From positions 1-64,000 of the forward strand of contig NZ_MQTS01000023.1 in assembly GCF_020532825.1 (NCBI RefSeq): a DNA stretch of 64,000 nucleotides, written 5' to 3'. The notes below the pieces were generated by a model. It was given only the letters and a program-made list of their open reading frames with translations. It was not told where the DNA came from and did not search any database. Shown piece after piece: positions 38,037-46,353 of the stretch; position 1 is the first letter of the stretch; each line of letters begins with the position of its first letter. Origin of the DNA: Arthrobacter sp. SO3. Its GTDB lineage: Bacteria; Actinomycetota; Actinomycetes; Actinomycetales; Micrococcaceae. Both the position numbers and the translations under genes were made by a program.

Positions 38037-38777
38037 TCACCTATTCTCCTGCGTTACGCCTTCCGCGGGCAGTTCACTGACAGTGTCGTCGCCAAAGTCA
38101 TCTGCGGGTTCGGCAGCGGAGCCGCGGTTCTGGCGGCGACGTTTGAGGAGCTGGATGCCCCAGGGCAGCACCGAGACGAGCACCATAACGACAGCGATGA
38201 CGTCGATGTTCTTGGCGATGATCTCATAGTGGCCGAGCCACGATCCCAGCAGCGTCACGGACGTGCCCCAGGCCAGCGCCCCGGCGAAGTTCCAGAGCGT
38301 GAAGGACTTGTACCCGTAGCGGGCGATGCCGGCGCTCAGTGGTGCGAACGTCCGGACCATGGGCACGAAACGGGCCAGCACCACCGCGGCACCGCCGTGG
38401 CGGCGGAAGAAATCCTCGGTGGTGGTCAGGTGCGCCGTCTTGAGGATCCGCGCGTCGTCCTTGAACCACCGGCGCCCGAATTTACGTCCGATCATGTAGC
38501 CCACCTGATCGCCGGCCACCGCCGCGGCGGTGACGACGCCGATGAGCACCGGCAGCGTCAGCTGCAGCTGCTGATGCAGCAGTCCTGCGGTGAAGAGCAG
38601 CGAGTCCCCGGGCAGGAAGGGGAACAGCACACCGGATTCGATGAACACCATCAGTGAGATGACGCCGAGCGCCGCCGGGCCGAGACCCTCGAGCAGGCTC
38701 GCAGGGTCAAGGAGCGGCGGGATTCCGGCCGCGGCGGACAGTGCCGGGGCAAGCCCCGACGCGTAAATGCCGTGCAT
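38037..38777 (-). CDS. DedA family membrane protein
   Basis: The 246-residue protein shows the DedA core: FIESGVLFPFLPGDSLLFTAGLL, GDQVGYMIGRKFGRRWF, ARFVPMVRTFAPLSAGIARYGY and WGTSVTLLGSWLGHY, with about five hydrophobic segments. Members include the UptA-type undecaprenyl-phosphate translocases. The ATG at 38777 is preceded by AAGGA; upstream sequence in this frame belongs to the PAP2 gene. The 10-bp gap from the PAP2 gene and 1-bp gap to the response regulator show a single transcription unit. The charged C-terminal tail (about 30 residues) is cytoplasmic. Confidence 0.9.
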   Translation of the reverse strand: MHGIYASGLAPALSAAAGIPPLLDPASLLEGLGPAALGVISLMVFIESGVLFPFLPGDSLLFTAGLLHQQLQLTLPVLIGVVTAAAVAGDQVGYMIGRKFGRRWFKDDARILKTAHLTTTEDFFRRHGGAAVVLARFVPMVRTFAPLSAGIARYGYKSFTLWNFAGALAWGTSVTLLGSWLGHYEIIAKNIDVIAVVMVLVSVLPWGIQLLKRRRQNRGSAAEPADDFGDDTVSELPAEGVTQENR

Positions 38778-38787
38778 GGTCACGTCC

Positions 38788-39552
38788 TTAGGATCGGGTT
38801 GACCGGAGCGGGACTGCGGCCGGCAGGCGGTCCAGGATGCGCGGCGCGAAACGGTTCCACAGCCCGGCAAGCAGCAACACTGCCGCACTCGCCGCGAGGA
38901 AGGAGGCCGCCACATCGGTGGGGTAATGGACCCCGATATACAGCCGCGACCAGGCCACCACCAGGGCCACCAGCACGGCGGCGACGGCGGTGATCCTGGA
39001 CCAGCGGGTTCCGCGGGCCAGGAAGTACAAGGCGAATCCCAACGCGACCGCGAAGGAAACGTGCCCGCTTGGGAAGCTGTTGGAACCCGTTTCGGGCGAG
39101 AGCGGGTCGAACAGCAGGGCCGGGTTGGGCCGCTGGCGGGCGATGATGAGCTTGAAGAACTCACTGGCCACCCAGCCGGAGCAGGCGACGAGGCCGAACG
39201 CGACGGCCTTCACCAGGGACCGACGGACCACCCAGAGATACAGCGCGACGGCGGCAACCAGGACGACGCCGGCCGCCGGGCCGAACACCACGTTCAGGAC
39301 CATCGCCACGCCGGTCAGGAGCGCGGCATGGTGCTGGCTGAGATCCTGGTCCACGCCGAGTTCGGCGGCGCTGCCACCGGGCACAAGCTGTGCCGTCAGG
39401 CCGAGGGCGAGGACTGCCACGCACAGCAGCGCGGCCCACAGCAGCCAGTGGCGGGCCTGCGGGATGGCCGCGAACTGCAGTCTGGCTGCCGGGCGGGTGC
39501 CGGCAGGGTCATGGGGCGCTGTATCGCGGTCAACAGGGGCTGGTCCAGGCAT
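38788..39552 (-). CDS. PAP2 family membrane phosphatase
   Basis: The 254-residue protein has six hydrophobic segments and the three PAP2 signatures: KLIIARQRP, SFPSGH and SRLYIGVHYPTDV, with both catalytic His residues present. Bacterial members dephosphorylate undecaprenyl pyrophosphate or phosphatidylglycerol phosphate on the outer face of the membrane. GGAGG before the ATG at 39552 sets the start. As first gene of the PAP2-DedA-regulator-kinase operon it suggests a lipid-carrier recycling role. Confidence 0.9.
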   Translation of the reverse strand: MPGPAPVDRDTAPHDPAGTRPAARLQFAAIPQARHWLLWAALLCVAVLALGLTAQLVPGGSAAELGVDQDLSQHHAALLTGVAMVLNVVFGPAAGVVLVAAVALYLWVVRRSLVKAVAFGLVACSGWVASEFFKLIIARQRPNPALLFDPLSPETGSNSFPSGHVSFAVALGFALYFLARGTRWSRITAVAAVLVALVVAWSRLYIGVHYPTDVAASFLAASAAVLLLAGLWNRFAPRILDRLPAAVPLRSTRS

Positions 39553-39687
39553 GGAGTCCTCCGGGTCGGGGCAGGGGCGCTGTCCGGCGCCTCCCTCAAC
39601 TCTCCCGTGCCGCACTTAAGAAAGGCTTAAGAAGTGCCGGGGCCGGACCCTCGGCACTCCCCGCAGCATGGCGGTACTGTGAGGCGC

Positions 39688-40089
39688 ATGGAGATGCGCC
39701 TTGAAGTTGTGCAGGTGCCGGTAGCGGATGTCGACCGGTCAAAGTCCTTCTATACGGAGAAGCTGGGGTTTGTCCTTGACCACGATGTTGAGCACATTCC
39801 CGGGATGAGGGTGGTGCAGCTGACACCGCCGGGTTCGGCTGCCTCGATCGTCATTGGTACCGGCATGACCGGCATGACACCCGGCAGCCTCGAGGGGCTG
39901 CAGCTCGTCGTGCCTGATATACGCGCGGCGCGCGCCGAGCTCCTGGGCCGGGGCGCCGATATCAGTGAGGCCCAGGAGATGGGTGGCGTGCAGTTTGCCT
40001 TCTTCGCTGACCCGGATGGCAACCGCTGGGTGATCCAGGGCGCCACGCCTTCTGAGGTCAGGGACGCGCATCTGGAGGGGTCCGCGTAG
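39688..40089 (+). CDS. VOC/glyoxalase superfamily protein
   Basis: The 133-residue protein has the two beta-alpha-beta-beta-beta units of the vicinal-oxygen-chelate fold: LEVVQVPVADVDRSKSFYTEKLGF and the closing FFADPDGNRWVIQ. Members include glyoxalase I, dioxygenases and fosfomycin- or bleomycin-resistance proteins; the substrate cannot be told here. The ATG at 39688 has TGAGG upstream. The gene stands alone, divergent from the PAP2 operon and convergent with the phosphoesterase gene. Confidence 0.85.
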   Translation: MEMRLEVVQVPVADVDRSKSFYTEKLGFVLDHDVEHIPGMRVVQLTPPGSAASIVIGTGMTGMTPGSLEGLQLVVPDIRAARAELLGRGADISEAQEMGGVQFAFFADPDGNRWVIQGATPSEVRDAHLEGSA

Positions 40090-40148
40090 CGTCGCCGGCC
40101 ATGCTGTCCGCTGCCGTCTGAAGACGCTGCCGTCTGCAACCGGTGGCG

Positions 40149-41828
40149 TCAGTAGGTGGTTGCGTTCTGCAGGATCAGGGGCGGCAGGGGTGCCTGATTG
40201 AAGTCGAAGGATTTGGACAGGTCGCCCAGAAGCGGACTGTTTTCCCGGACTCCGGGGCGGGGATCAGGGCGTCCGTCGGTGGCCGGATCGATGCGCTGGC
40301 CGTGCAGGAAATCGTCCTCGATGAACTTGATGTAGGCGTCATGGCTCAGCGTCTGGTGGTCGATGAAGCCCTTTCTGGCATACGGGCTGATGACCAGGCC
40401 CGGGACGCGGAAGCCGTAGCCGTTGGCGTCGGCCGCGGGCGGCGCCACATGGTCGTAGAACCCGCCCCAGTCGTCCCACGTGAGGAAAATGGCTGTGCTC
40501 TTCCAGTCGGGGCCGCTCATAATGGCGTTGACGAGCCCGGCCACGTAGGCCTGGCCGGTGCTGATTTTGGCCGGGGCATGTTCGCTGACCCTGTCGGTCG
40601 GCGCCACCCAGCTGACGGCCGGAAGGGTGCCCCGGCGGGCGGCGTCATAGAAGTTCTTCTGGGATTGGATGTTGCCCAGTTCGCCGTCCTCCTTGACGGT
40701 GTCGAAGTACAGGAGGGGATTCCACAGCCCGGGGGTTTTCGCGTTCTGCTTCACAGGGGCGCAGGTGGCGGCGTCGTTGCGGCAGTCGGGTTCCGTGCCG
40801 TCGAAGACGTAGTAAGCCCATGGGACGTGCTGCTGGTGGAGCAGGTACGTCAGGTCGGTCCAGGCGTAGTCGGGCAGTTCAAGTTTTTTGGCGGCCTCGG
40901 TGAGTTTTTTCTTCAACTCGGCCGGGACCGGTGCGGCGTCGACGGCGGCCTGGCAGGTGGGGTAGGAATCCGAGGGTTTGCAGCTGGCGCTGATGAGCTG
41001 ATCAATCTCCCTGGCGAGATCAGGGCTGATGCCCGCGGCTTGCAGGGCGTCCTGGCACGGCTGGAGATCGAGGCCGGCCTGGCATTTGCCGATCAGGGTG
41101 TTGTGAATGACTTCGGGGTCCGGGCCGGCGGCGGGATTCTGCAGGGCGTTGACACAGGACGAGGGGTCGCCCGCTTTTGCGCATTTGGCTGACCATTCCG
41201 AGACCAGGTACAGGTGGGCCGGCAGGCTCCAGGCAGCTGCGGCTGAGAACAGGTGGTCCTGGAGGGTGAAATTCTTCGCGTAGGCCCAGTAGTTGGGCAG
41301 GTCACTCCCGTCGTGGTAGCCCATCACGTCGGTCTGGTCCGGGCCGTAGTGACAGTTGGTGTCTTGCGGTTTGCAGCCGGCCAGGCCCTTTTCTGCCTGG
41401 GCAACAAAACCGTCCATGGCGCCATTGCCGGCGTCCGCGATCTCGTCAGAATGGCTGTGCGGACCCCCTGCGTTGCTGTCTGCAGAATTGTGGAACGGTC
41501 GGGCACAGCTATCGTTTGCCGGATCCGGGAGGCACGCCGCGGGCACCCCGCCCTGCATCGCGATCCCGTCAGCCCCGGGGTACGTCCCGAAGTAGCTGTC
41601 AAAAGAGCGGTTCTCCTGCATGATGATCACGACGTGCTTGATCTTCGAGATGCCCTCGGCGGGCGCCACGGACGGCCCCTGGCCGGACGGAACCACGGCC
41701 AGCAGCAACAGGACGAGGAGTGACATGGCAGCCGCCACGGGGCGGCGGCGTCGTCTGGTATGTGGCTGTGGGGCGCCGGCACCGGGCCGAATGCCGGCAC
41801 TTCCCTCGCCTGCGCGCATAACCCACAC
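40149..41828 (-). CDS. Exported phosphoesterase (phospholipase C/acid phosphatase family)
   Basis: The 559-residue protein belongs to the PLC-type phosphoesterase family. The start motif [23 protein letters not shown] carries the metal-binding Glu-Asn and the catalytic region, and later motifs are [16 protein letters not shown] and [23 protein letters not shown]. An N-terminal basic stretch and hydrophobic segment (about 30-55) act as a signal peptide or anchor. An insertion at about 215-300 with several paired cysteines suggests disulphides outside the cell. The start is a GTG at 41828; an ATG at 41819 is possible. It lies 9 bp after another phosphoesterase gene. Confidence 0.87.
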   Translation of the reverse strand: MWVMRAGEGSAGIRPGAGAPQPHTRRRRRPVAAAMSLLVLLLLAVVPSGQGPSVAPAEGISKIKHVVIIMQENRSFDSYFGTYPGADGIAMQGGVPAACLPDPANDSCARPFHNSADSNAGGPHSHSDEIADAGNGAMDGFVAQAEKGLAGCKPQDTNCHYGPDQTDVMGYHDGSDLPNYWAYAKNFTLQDHLFSAAAAWSLPAHLYLVSEWSAKCAKAGDPSSCVNALQNPAAGPDPEVIHNTLIGKCQAGLDLQPCQDALQAAGISPDLAREIDQLISASCKPSDSYPTCQAAVDAAPVPAELKKKLTEAAKKLELPDYAWTDLTYLLHQQHVPWAYYVFDGTEPDCRNDAATCAPVKQNAKTPGLWNPLLYFDTVKEDGELGNIQSQKNFYDAARRGTLPAVSWVAPTDRVSEHAPAKISTGQAYVAGLVNAIMSGPDWKSTAIFLTWDDWGGFYDHVAPPAADANGYGFRVPGLVISPYARKGFIDHQTLSHDAYIKFIEDDFLHGQRIDPATDGRPDPRPGVRENSPLLGDLSKSFDFNQAPLPPLILQNATTY

Positions 41829-41837
41829 GTTCGTACC

Positions 41838-42941
41838 CTACGACCCGGCCCGATAAACGTCCGCGCCAAAGGTGTTGACTCCCGGTTCCCCGGCGCCGGC
41901 GAGGCGGGAGAGGGAGAAGAAATTCTCCATGCTGGCCAGCAGGCTGTAGTGGTTGTACTGCCGGTCCGAGGTTGTTCCGGGCGCCGTAAACGGCGAGATG
42001 ACCAGGGCGCCGACTTTGCCCCCGGCCGTACCGCCCGCGACGCCGGCGGCGGGGCCCTCGGCGCCGCCGTCGGCCTCGTCGAAGGTAATCACCAGCATCC
42101 CGTCGTGGCGAAACGCCGGTGAGGCCAGAATCGCCGGCACCTGCTCGCTGAGCCATTTATCGGCGGTCCCCAGCCCGCCGGGGCTCCCGTCAACGCAGGG
42201 GCTGTCGTGCCCGTCGTGGCAAAGGTTCGGAGTGATGTAGGAAAGGTTCGGTGTGGTGTCCACTGATTTCAGGTCCTGCTGTAGGGCCGAAAAGTTGACG
42301 ACGTTCTTACTGCAGTCAGGCGATGAGGTGACGGATTGGAAATAGACAAAGGGGTTATGGCGGGTGGCGTACTGGTCCCCGGGGGCAGCCTTCAGGTGCT
42401 CATCCACGGCGCCGAGGCCCGGGTGCTGGCAGGGCGACGGCATGTCTTCCATGTAGCCCCGCCACGACTTGCCAGCGGCTACCAGCTGGCCGGCCAGGGT
42501 GGGAACATCCGCCGGGAAGACGCACCCGTCTCCCAGGAGCCGGCCCTGTGAGTCGGTGCCGGATGGCTTAAAGGGCGTGTATGTATGGCAGTCCCGGCGG
42601 GTGCTGTCGTTGGGAGGTTGACCGGAGATCTGGGCCAGGTAGTTCGGCAGCGAATTATGGGAGATGCCGTAGTAGTTCGTGAGCAGCACCCCCTGTGACC
42701 GCAGTGACCCGGTGAGATAGGGGGCGGCGGACCCGGTATCCCACACCCGGCCGTATCCCTTGTTCTCGAGGTTGATCACAAACACATGCCCGGGGGTGCC
42801 AGACCGGGACGGGACCTGTCCAGGCTGGCAGGCTGCGGTGGTGGCCAAAAGCAGGGCCAGACTAAGAAATATACCGGACAGGCGCCACCTGGACCGCCGC
42901 TTTCGGGACTCTGCTTTGCTCAACCGCGCTTGGAAGTACAA
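41838..42941 (-). CDS. Phosphoesterase family lipoprotein
   Basis: The 367-residue protein has a lipobox TAAC in LLLATTAACQPG and a metallophosphoesterase-like PLC/acid phosphatase domain: HVFVINLENKGYGRVW, GISHNSLPNYLAQISGQ, VITFDEADGG and ALVISPFTAPGTTSD with YNHYSLLASMENFF. It is predicted to be surface-anchored. The start is a TTG at 42941 with AGGAG seven bases upstream, an unusual but well-supported start. It is the middle gene of a three-gene set with a calpain-like protease and a larger phosphoesterase. Confidence 0.85.
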   Translation of the reverse strand: MYFQARLSKAESRKRRSRWRLSGIFLSLALLLATTAACQPGQVPSRSGTPGHVFVINLENKGYGRVWDTGSAAPYLTGSLRSQGVLLTNYYGISHNSLPNYLAQISGQPPNDSTRRDCHTYTPFKPSGTDSQGRLLGDGCVFPADVPTLAGQLVAAGKSWRGYMEDMPSPCQHPGLGAVDEHLKAAPGDQYATRHNPFVYFQSVTSSPDCSKNVVNFSALQQDLKSVDTTPNLSYITPNLCHDGHDSPCVDGSPGGLGTADKWLSEQVPAILASPAFRHDGMLVITFDEADGGAEGPAAGVAGGTAGGKVGALVISPFTAPGTTSDRQYNHYSLLASMENFFSLSRLAGAGEPGVNTFGADVYRAGS

Positions 42942-43006
42942 GGGAATGCTCCTGACTGCCGGGCGGCAGCGTCATTCCATGCCAGCCGCCCGGGACCTTC
43001 TGGTTC

Positions 43007-43918
43007 TCAAGGATAGGTCGGTATCGCGATGTACTGGTTGATGTTTGTGGACTGGAAGGCCGCAAACGTCAGCGTGGATTGGCCGCCCTCCGGATTCCCT
43101 ACCACTACGGTCTTGTCGGAGGAGTTCACTCCGAGCAATGCGTAGGAATGATTGGATACCAGCTTGCCGTCGGAGTTGGAGGTCCCCAGGGTTACCAGGC
43201 CATTCATGAAATCCTGCTGCACCTGCGCAAAGCTCACTCCCGTCATGGGGCCGCCGGGGTTGCGGTCGACGCCCACCTTGCCGGTGATGGCATAGAGGGC
43301 GTTGTGCACATCGTGGTCCTGGGCGTTACTGAGGTCGGTGCCGTCGATGCCCTTGTAGCTGTTGCCATTCGCGGACGCCCACGCTTTCTCGATGATGGCT
43401 GCCCAGGAAACGTTCTTGCCGCCGATGTTTTCGACGCCGTTTTCGAAGGGTTTGCCGCGGCGGTATGGAAGGTCACCGTTGACCGTCACCTTCACCGGGT
43501 TGGGTTTCCCGTCGTACTTGCTATGGAAGGAAACGGTGTAGGTGCCGTCTGCGTTGTCGTGAACCATGTTCACGATGGTGTCGGGTGCCCGGGCGGCGAC
43601 CGTGAGCATGGCTGCCAGAAAATAGCAGTCCCCCGCGTCGCCCTGCGCGATATTCGTGAGGTTTCCGGAAATGTCCGGTTTGCCTGCGCTATCAAGGGCG
43701 AAGAGGACCTGATTCGGGATTTTCTGGAAAGTCGCGCTTTTCACCGAGGGATTGCTCACCGGAGGCACAGCCCCTCCCGCGTTCGGGTCCGGGTCCGGCA
43801 GGAACGTCGCCCGTGCATTGAAGAGTGTCAAAATTCCAATAACTGCCAGCACGGCAATCAGTAAGTAGATGCCGATGGCGCGGTAGCTGGGCCGCCGAGG
43901 TTCTGCACGTTTCAACAT
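43007..43918 (-). CDS. Membrane-anchored calpain-like (C2) cysteine protease
   Basis: The 303-residue protein has one N-terminal transmembrane segment (about 14-33) after a basic tail and an extracytoplasmic C2 peptidase domain. The Cys-His-Asn triad is visible: Cys98 in QGDAGDCYFLAAM, His257 in SNHSYALLGV and Asn275 in VVGNPEGG. Animal calpains act in the cytosol with calcium; exported bacterial forms are poorly studied. GGGAGG at good spacing supports the ATG at 43918. It lies 65 bp upstream of the phosphoesterase lipoprotein gene in the same direction. Confidence 0.85.
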   Translation of the reverse strand: MLKRAEPRRPSYRAIGIYLLIAVLAVIGILTLFNARATFLPDPDPNAGGAVPPVSNPSVKSATFQKIPNQVLFALDSAGKPDISGNLTNIAQGDAGDCYFLAAMLTVAARAPDTIVNMVHDNADGTYTVSFHSKYDGKPNPVKVTVNGDLPYRRGKPFENGVENIGGKNVSWAAIIEKAWASANGNSYKGIDGTDLSNAQDHDVHNALYAITGKVGVDRNPGGPMTGVSFAQVQQDFMNGLVTLGTSNSDGKLVSNHSYALLGVNSSDKTVVVGNPEGGQSTLTFAAFQSTNINQYIAIPTYP

Positions 43919-44225
43919 ATGCGTCCTCCCGTTCTGCGGGCAGTTGCAGGGCATCGGCATCGCCAGGGCAACCGCCGACGGCACCCTTGCCGTCCGGTGT
44001 TGATCTATTCACCTCGTCACCAACAGCTTGTCGCAGGCAACCAGACTCGTGCAAGAACGGGCGGACGATTCACAGGCAAAACAGGGGGAAGTCACAGCCA
44101 GGATGGGGCTCCGCAAGGCGCTGCCGGGGTCGTCCGCGCACGGTTCGTGCTGATGCGGGGTAAGCGGCGCGACGCCGCAGCGTCACATCTGGTCCCTCCC
44201 GGGTTCTTGCTGGCACACTGAGCCG
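43919..44225. other. Divergent intergenic region, 307 bp
   Basis: This separates the calpain-like protease gene (minus) from the NYN gene (plus). Apart from the GGGAGG ribosome-binding site of the protease gene I find no clear promoter, palindrome or small gene. Confidence 0.4.
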
Positions 44226-45458
44226 ATGAGTGATCCTCTCGCCCGGTCCGGGCGGCCCGGCATCCGCGCCGCAATGTTCGTTGACTTCGACAACGTCTAC
44301 ACCGGCCTGATGGCCCTGGACCCGGCCGCTGCCAAACGGTTCGCTGAGGATCCCAAGCATTGGACGGAAGCTCTGGCCGACGGCGGCACCGGCGAGGAGT
44401 CCCGGCGCTTCCTGATCCGCAACTGTTATCTCAACCCGGTGGTGTACTCGAAGTACCGCACTTACTGGACCCGGGCAGGGTTCCGGGTGATCGACTGCCC
44501 GTCGCTGACGCAGCGGGGAAAGAGCAGCACGGACATCAACCTGGTGCTTGATGCAATGGATGCACTTTCCGGCAGCGGTGGCATCGACGAGTTCTTCATC
44601 GCCTCCGCCGACGCCGACTTCACGTCCCTGATCCAGCGGTTCCGGGCCGCTGACCGGATGACCACAGTCATCGCGGCCGGCGCCGTCGCCTTCGCCTACC
44701 GGGAGATGGCGGACCACGTGGTGGAGTCCCACGACTTCGTCGCAATCCTCAACGGCACAACGGTGGAACCACTGCACACCCTTGCATCCCCGAAGCCGCA
44801 GCACGTCCCGGCCGCGGCGGCGTCGAAATCCAAAGCAGCCTCGCCCGCGGTCCGTGAGGTCCTGGAGTTCGTCCGCAAGGCTCCGGGACCGGTGGTCGGC
44901 GCGATGGTGGCGCACCGGGCCCTCACAGCAGACCCGTCCCTGAAGACAGACTGGGGCGGCTTCGGAAAGTTTGGGACGTGGGTGGCGCAGATCGGCCAGA
45001 GCATCGAATACTCCCCGGCACAGGGCGGTTGGGTCTGGGACGCCAAGCGGTTTTCGAGCGAGGACCTGCCGGCCCCCGCTGACCTGCAGCCCGGCATCGA
45101 GGAGCAGGTCACCAGGGTGACGGATGTTCCGGCACTTTCCGCTGACCAGTTCCGGCAGGTGTTCCTGGCCATGGCGGCCAGGCTTCGTGAGCATCCGCTC
45201 AACCGCAGCGACTTGTCCCGGCTTGTCCGGGATGATTGCGTCAGCGCGGGCCAGCCGGTCTCCCGCAACGCCGTGAACTTTGTCCTTCAAGGCCTCGCCT
45301 ACGCCAATTTCCAGCTCAACGATGAGGCGACTGCGGCAGGCCTGGCAGCAGCCTGGACCGCCAACGTGGAAGAACTCTGCCGGGTGGCGTTGCTGGAGTT
45401 CGACGCCGCCGAGAAGCTCGCGGTGCGTCGCTGGGCCAGCGGCGGGCTTCTGGAGTAG
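44226..45458 (+). CDS. NYN-domain (PIN-like) putative nuclease
   Basis: The 410-residue protein begins with a NYN/LabA-like PIN-fold domain. Acidic active-site residues are Asp20 and Asp22 (MFVDFDNVYTG), Asp103 (STDINLVLDAMDAL) and Asp129/Asp131 (ASADADFTSLI). Two further regions (about 205-265 and 305-370) look like winged-helix LOTUS/OST-HTH-type modules that bind RNA in relatives. The family cleaves RNA or single-stranded nucleic acid. No partner antitoxin is adjacent, and it is followed by an unrelated TetR gene. The RNA target is unknown. Confidence 0.82.
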   Translation: MSDPLARSGRPGIRAAMFVDFDNVYTGLMALDPAAAKRFAEDPKHWTEALADGGTGEESRRFLIRNCYLNPVVYSKYRTYWTRAGFRVIDCPSLTQRGKSSTDINLVLDAMDALSGSGGIDEFFIASADADFTSLIQRFRAADRMTTVIAAGAVAFAYREMADHVVESHDFVAILNGTTVEPLHTLASPKPQHVPAAAASKSKAASPAVREVLEFVRKAPGPVVGAMVAHRALTADPSLKTDWGGFGKFGTWVAQIGQSIEYSPAQGGWVWDAKRFSSEDLPAPADLQPGIEEQVTRVTDVPALSADQFRQVFLAMAARLREHPLNRSDLSRLVRDDCVSAGQPVSRNAVNFVLQGLAYANFQLNDEATAAGLAAAWTANVEELCRVALLEFDAAEKLAVRRWASGGLLE

Positions 45459-45515
45459 CACCCGGGGACCGCTTGGCGCGAAGCCTGCACCAGCGGTTGT
45501 GCTACATTTCGGCGC

Positions 45516-46226
45516 ATGATCTCGCACGCGACAAGCCACGATGCCGACCGGCCCGCCGCCGCCGCCATCGGGCTGCTGGCCAGGCAGGGCTACGACGCAA
45601 CGTCGGTTGACGACCTCGCGGACGCGGCGGGCATGAGCCGCAGCACCTTCTTCCGGAAGTTCGGGTCAAAGGAGGACGTGGTTTTCGCGGACCACGAGCG
45701 GATCCTGCGGCAGGTGACGGAGCGGCTGGCGGAAACGATGCAGGAACCACTCGCAGCGATCGAGGACGCGGCGCTGCTGGTCTTTAATCACCACCTGCGC
45801 AACCCGGAAACGTCCCGGGCGCGCTACGAGCTGATGCAGGCCGTGCCGGCACTCCGGGACCGGGAACTGGTCACCTCGCACCGGTACGAGAGGGCGTTCC
45901 TGCTGCACCTGCTGGATAAACTCCCTGACGTCGAGCACCGGGAATACAGCGCCGTCTCCTTCGCCGCAGCCGCGGTCGCCGTGCATAACGCCTTCCTCCG
46001 GCGGTGGCTCCGTTCCGCACCCGCGCCCCGTGAATCAGGGACGGCTGACCGGGACGAATCAGCCGCGCTCGCGAATGAGCTTCGGGCCCTCTCGGAGATC
46101 TTCCGGCCGGCGCTGTTCGGCCCCGGCACCCCAGCGCAGGCCGCCCCGGCCGTCGTCGTGACCGTCCTGGCCGCGGGCGCCGACAAGGACGCAATAGTGC
46201 AGGCGGTCCGGGACGCCCTGCCCTGA
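45516..46226 (+). CDS. TetR family regulator of acyl-CoA operon
   Basis: The 236-residue protein has an N-terminal helix-turn-helix (YDATSVDDLADAAGMSRSTFFRKFGSKEDVVF) and a helical ligand-binding domain. It is followed after 127 bp by the acyl-CoA dehydrogenase operon, and a palindrome GAAACT-C-AGTTTC lies 16 bp past its stop, before that operon. It probably represses the operon and responds to an acyl-CoA. Its own promoter is within the 57 bp after the NYN gene or further upstream. Confidence 0.9.
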   Translation: MISHATSHDADRPAAAAIGLLARQGYDATSVDDLADAAGMSRSTFFRKFGSKEDVVFADHERILRQVTERLAETMQEPLAAIEDAALLVFNHHLRNPETSRARYELMQAVPALRDRELVTSHRYERAFLLHLLDKLPDVEHREYSAVSFAAAAVAVHNAFLRRWLRSAPAPRESGTADRDESAALANELRALSEIFRPALFGPGTPAQAAPAVVVTVLAAGADKDAIVQAVRDALP

Positions 46227-46242
46227 CGGCGACCCGATTTTT

Positions 46243-46255
46243 GAAACTCAGTTTC
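46243..46255. promoter_or_regulatory. TetR-type operator GAAACT-C-AGTTTC
   Basis: A 13-bp palindrome with perfect six-base arms, directly followed by TTGACG (46256-46261), a likely -35 of the acyl-CoA dehydrogenase operon. A half-site GTTTCA recurs at 46271-46276. Confidence 0.75.
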
Positions 46256-46353
46256 TTGACGTGGGACCGCGTTTCAATGCATCCTTAGTCGGTGTGGTGT
46301 GAGCCACAGCACGCGGGCCGCCAGGTCCCGACGCCGAGACAGAGGACAAACAG

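Noticed and set aside
44070-45539. Minus-strand open frame of about 489 codons opposite the NYN gene
   Set aside because: Its composition matches antisense reading of the NYN gene, which has conserved motifs on the plus strand.
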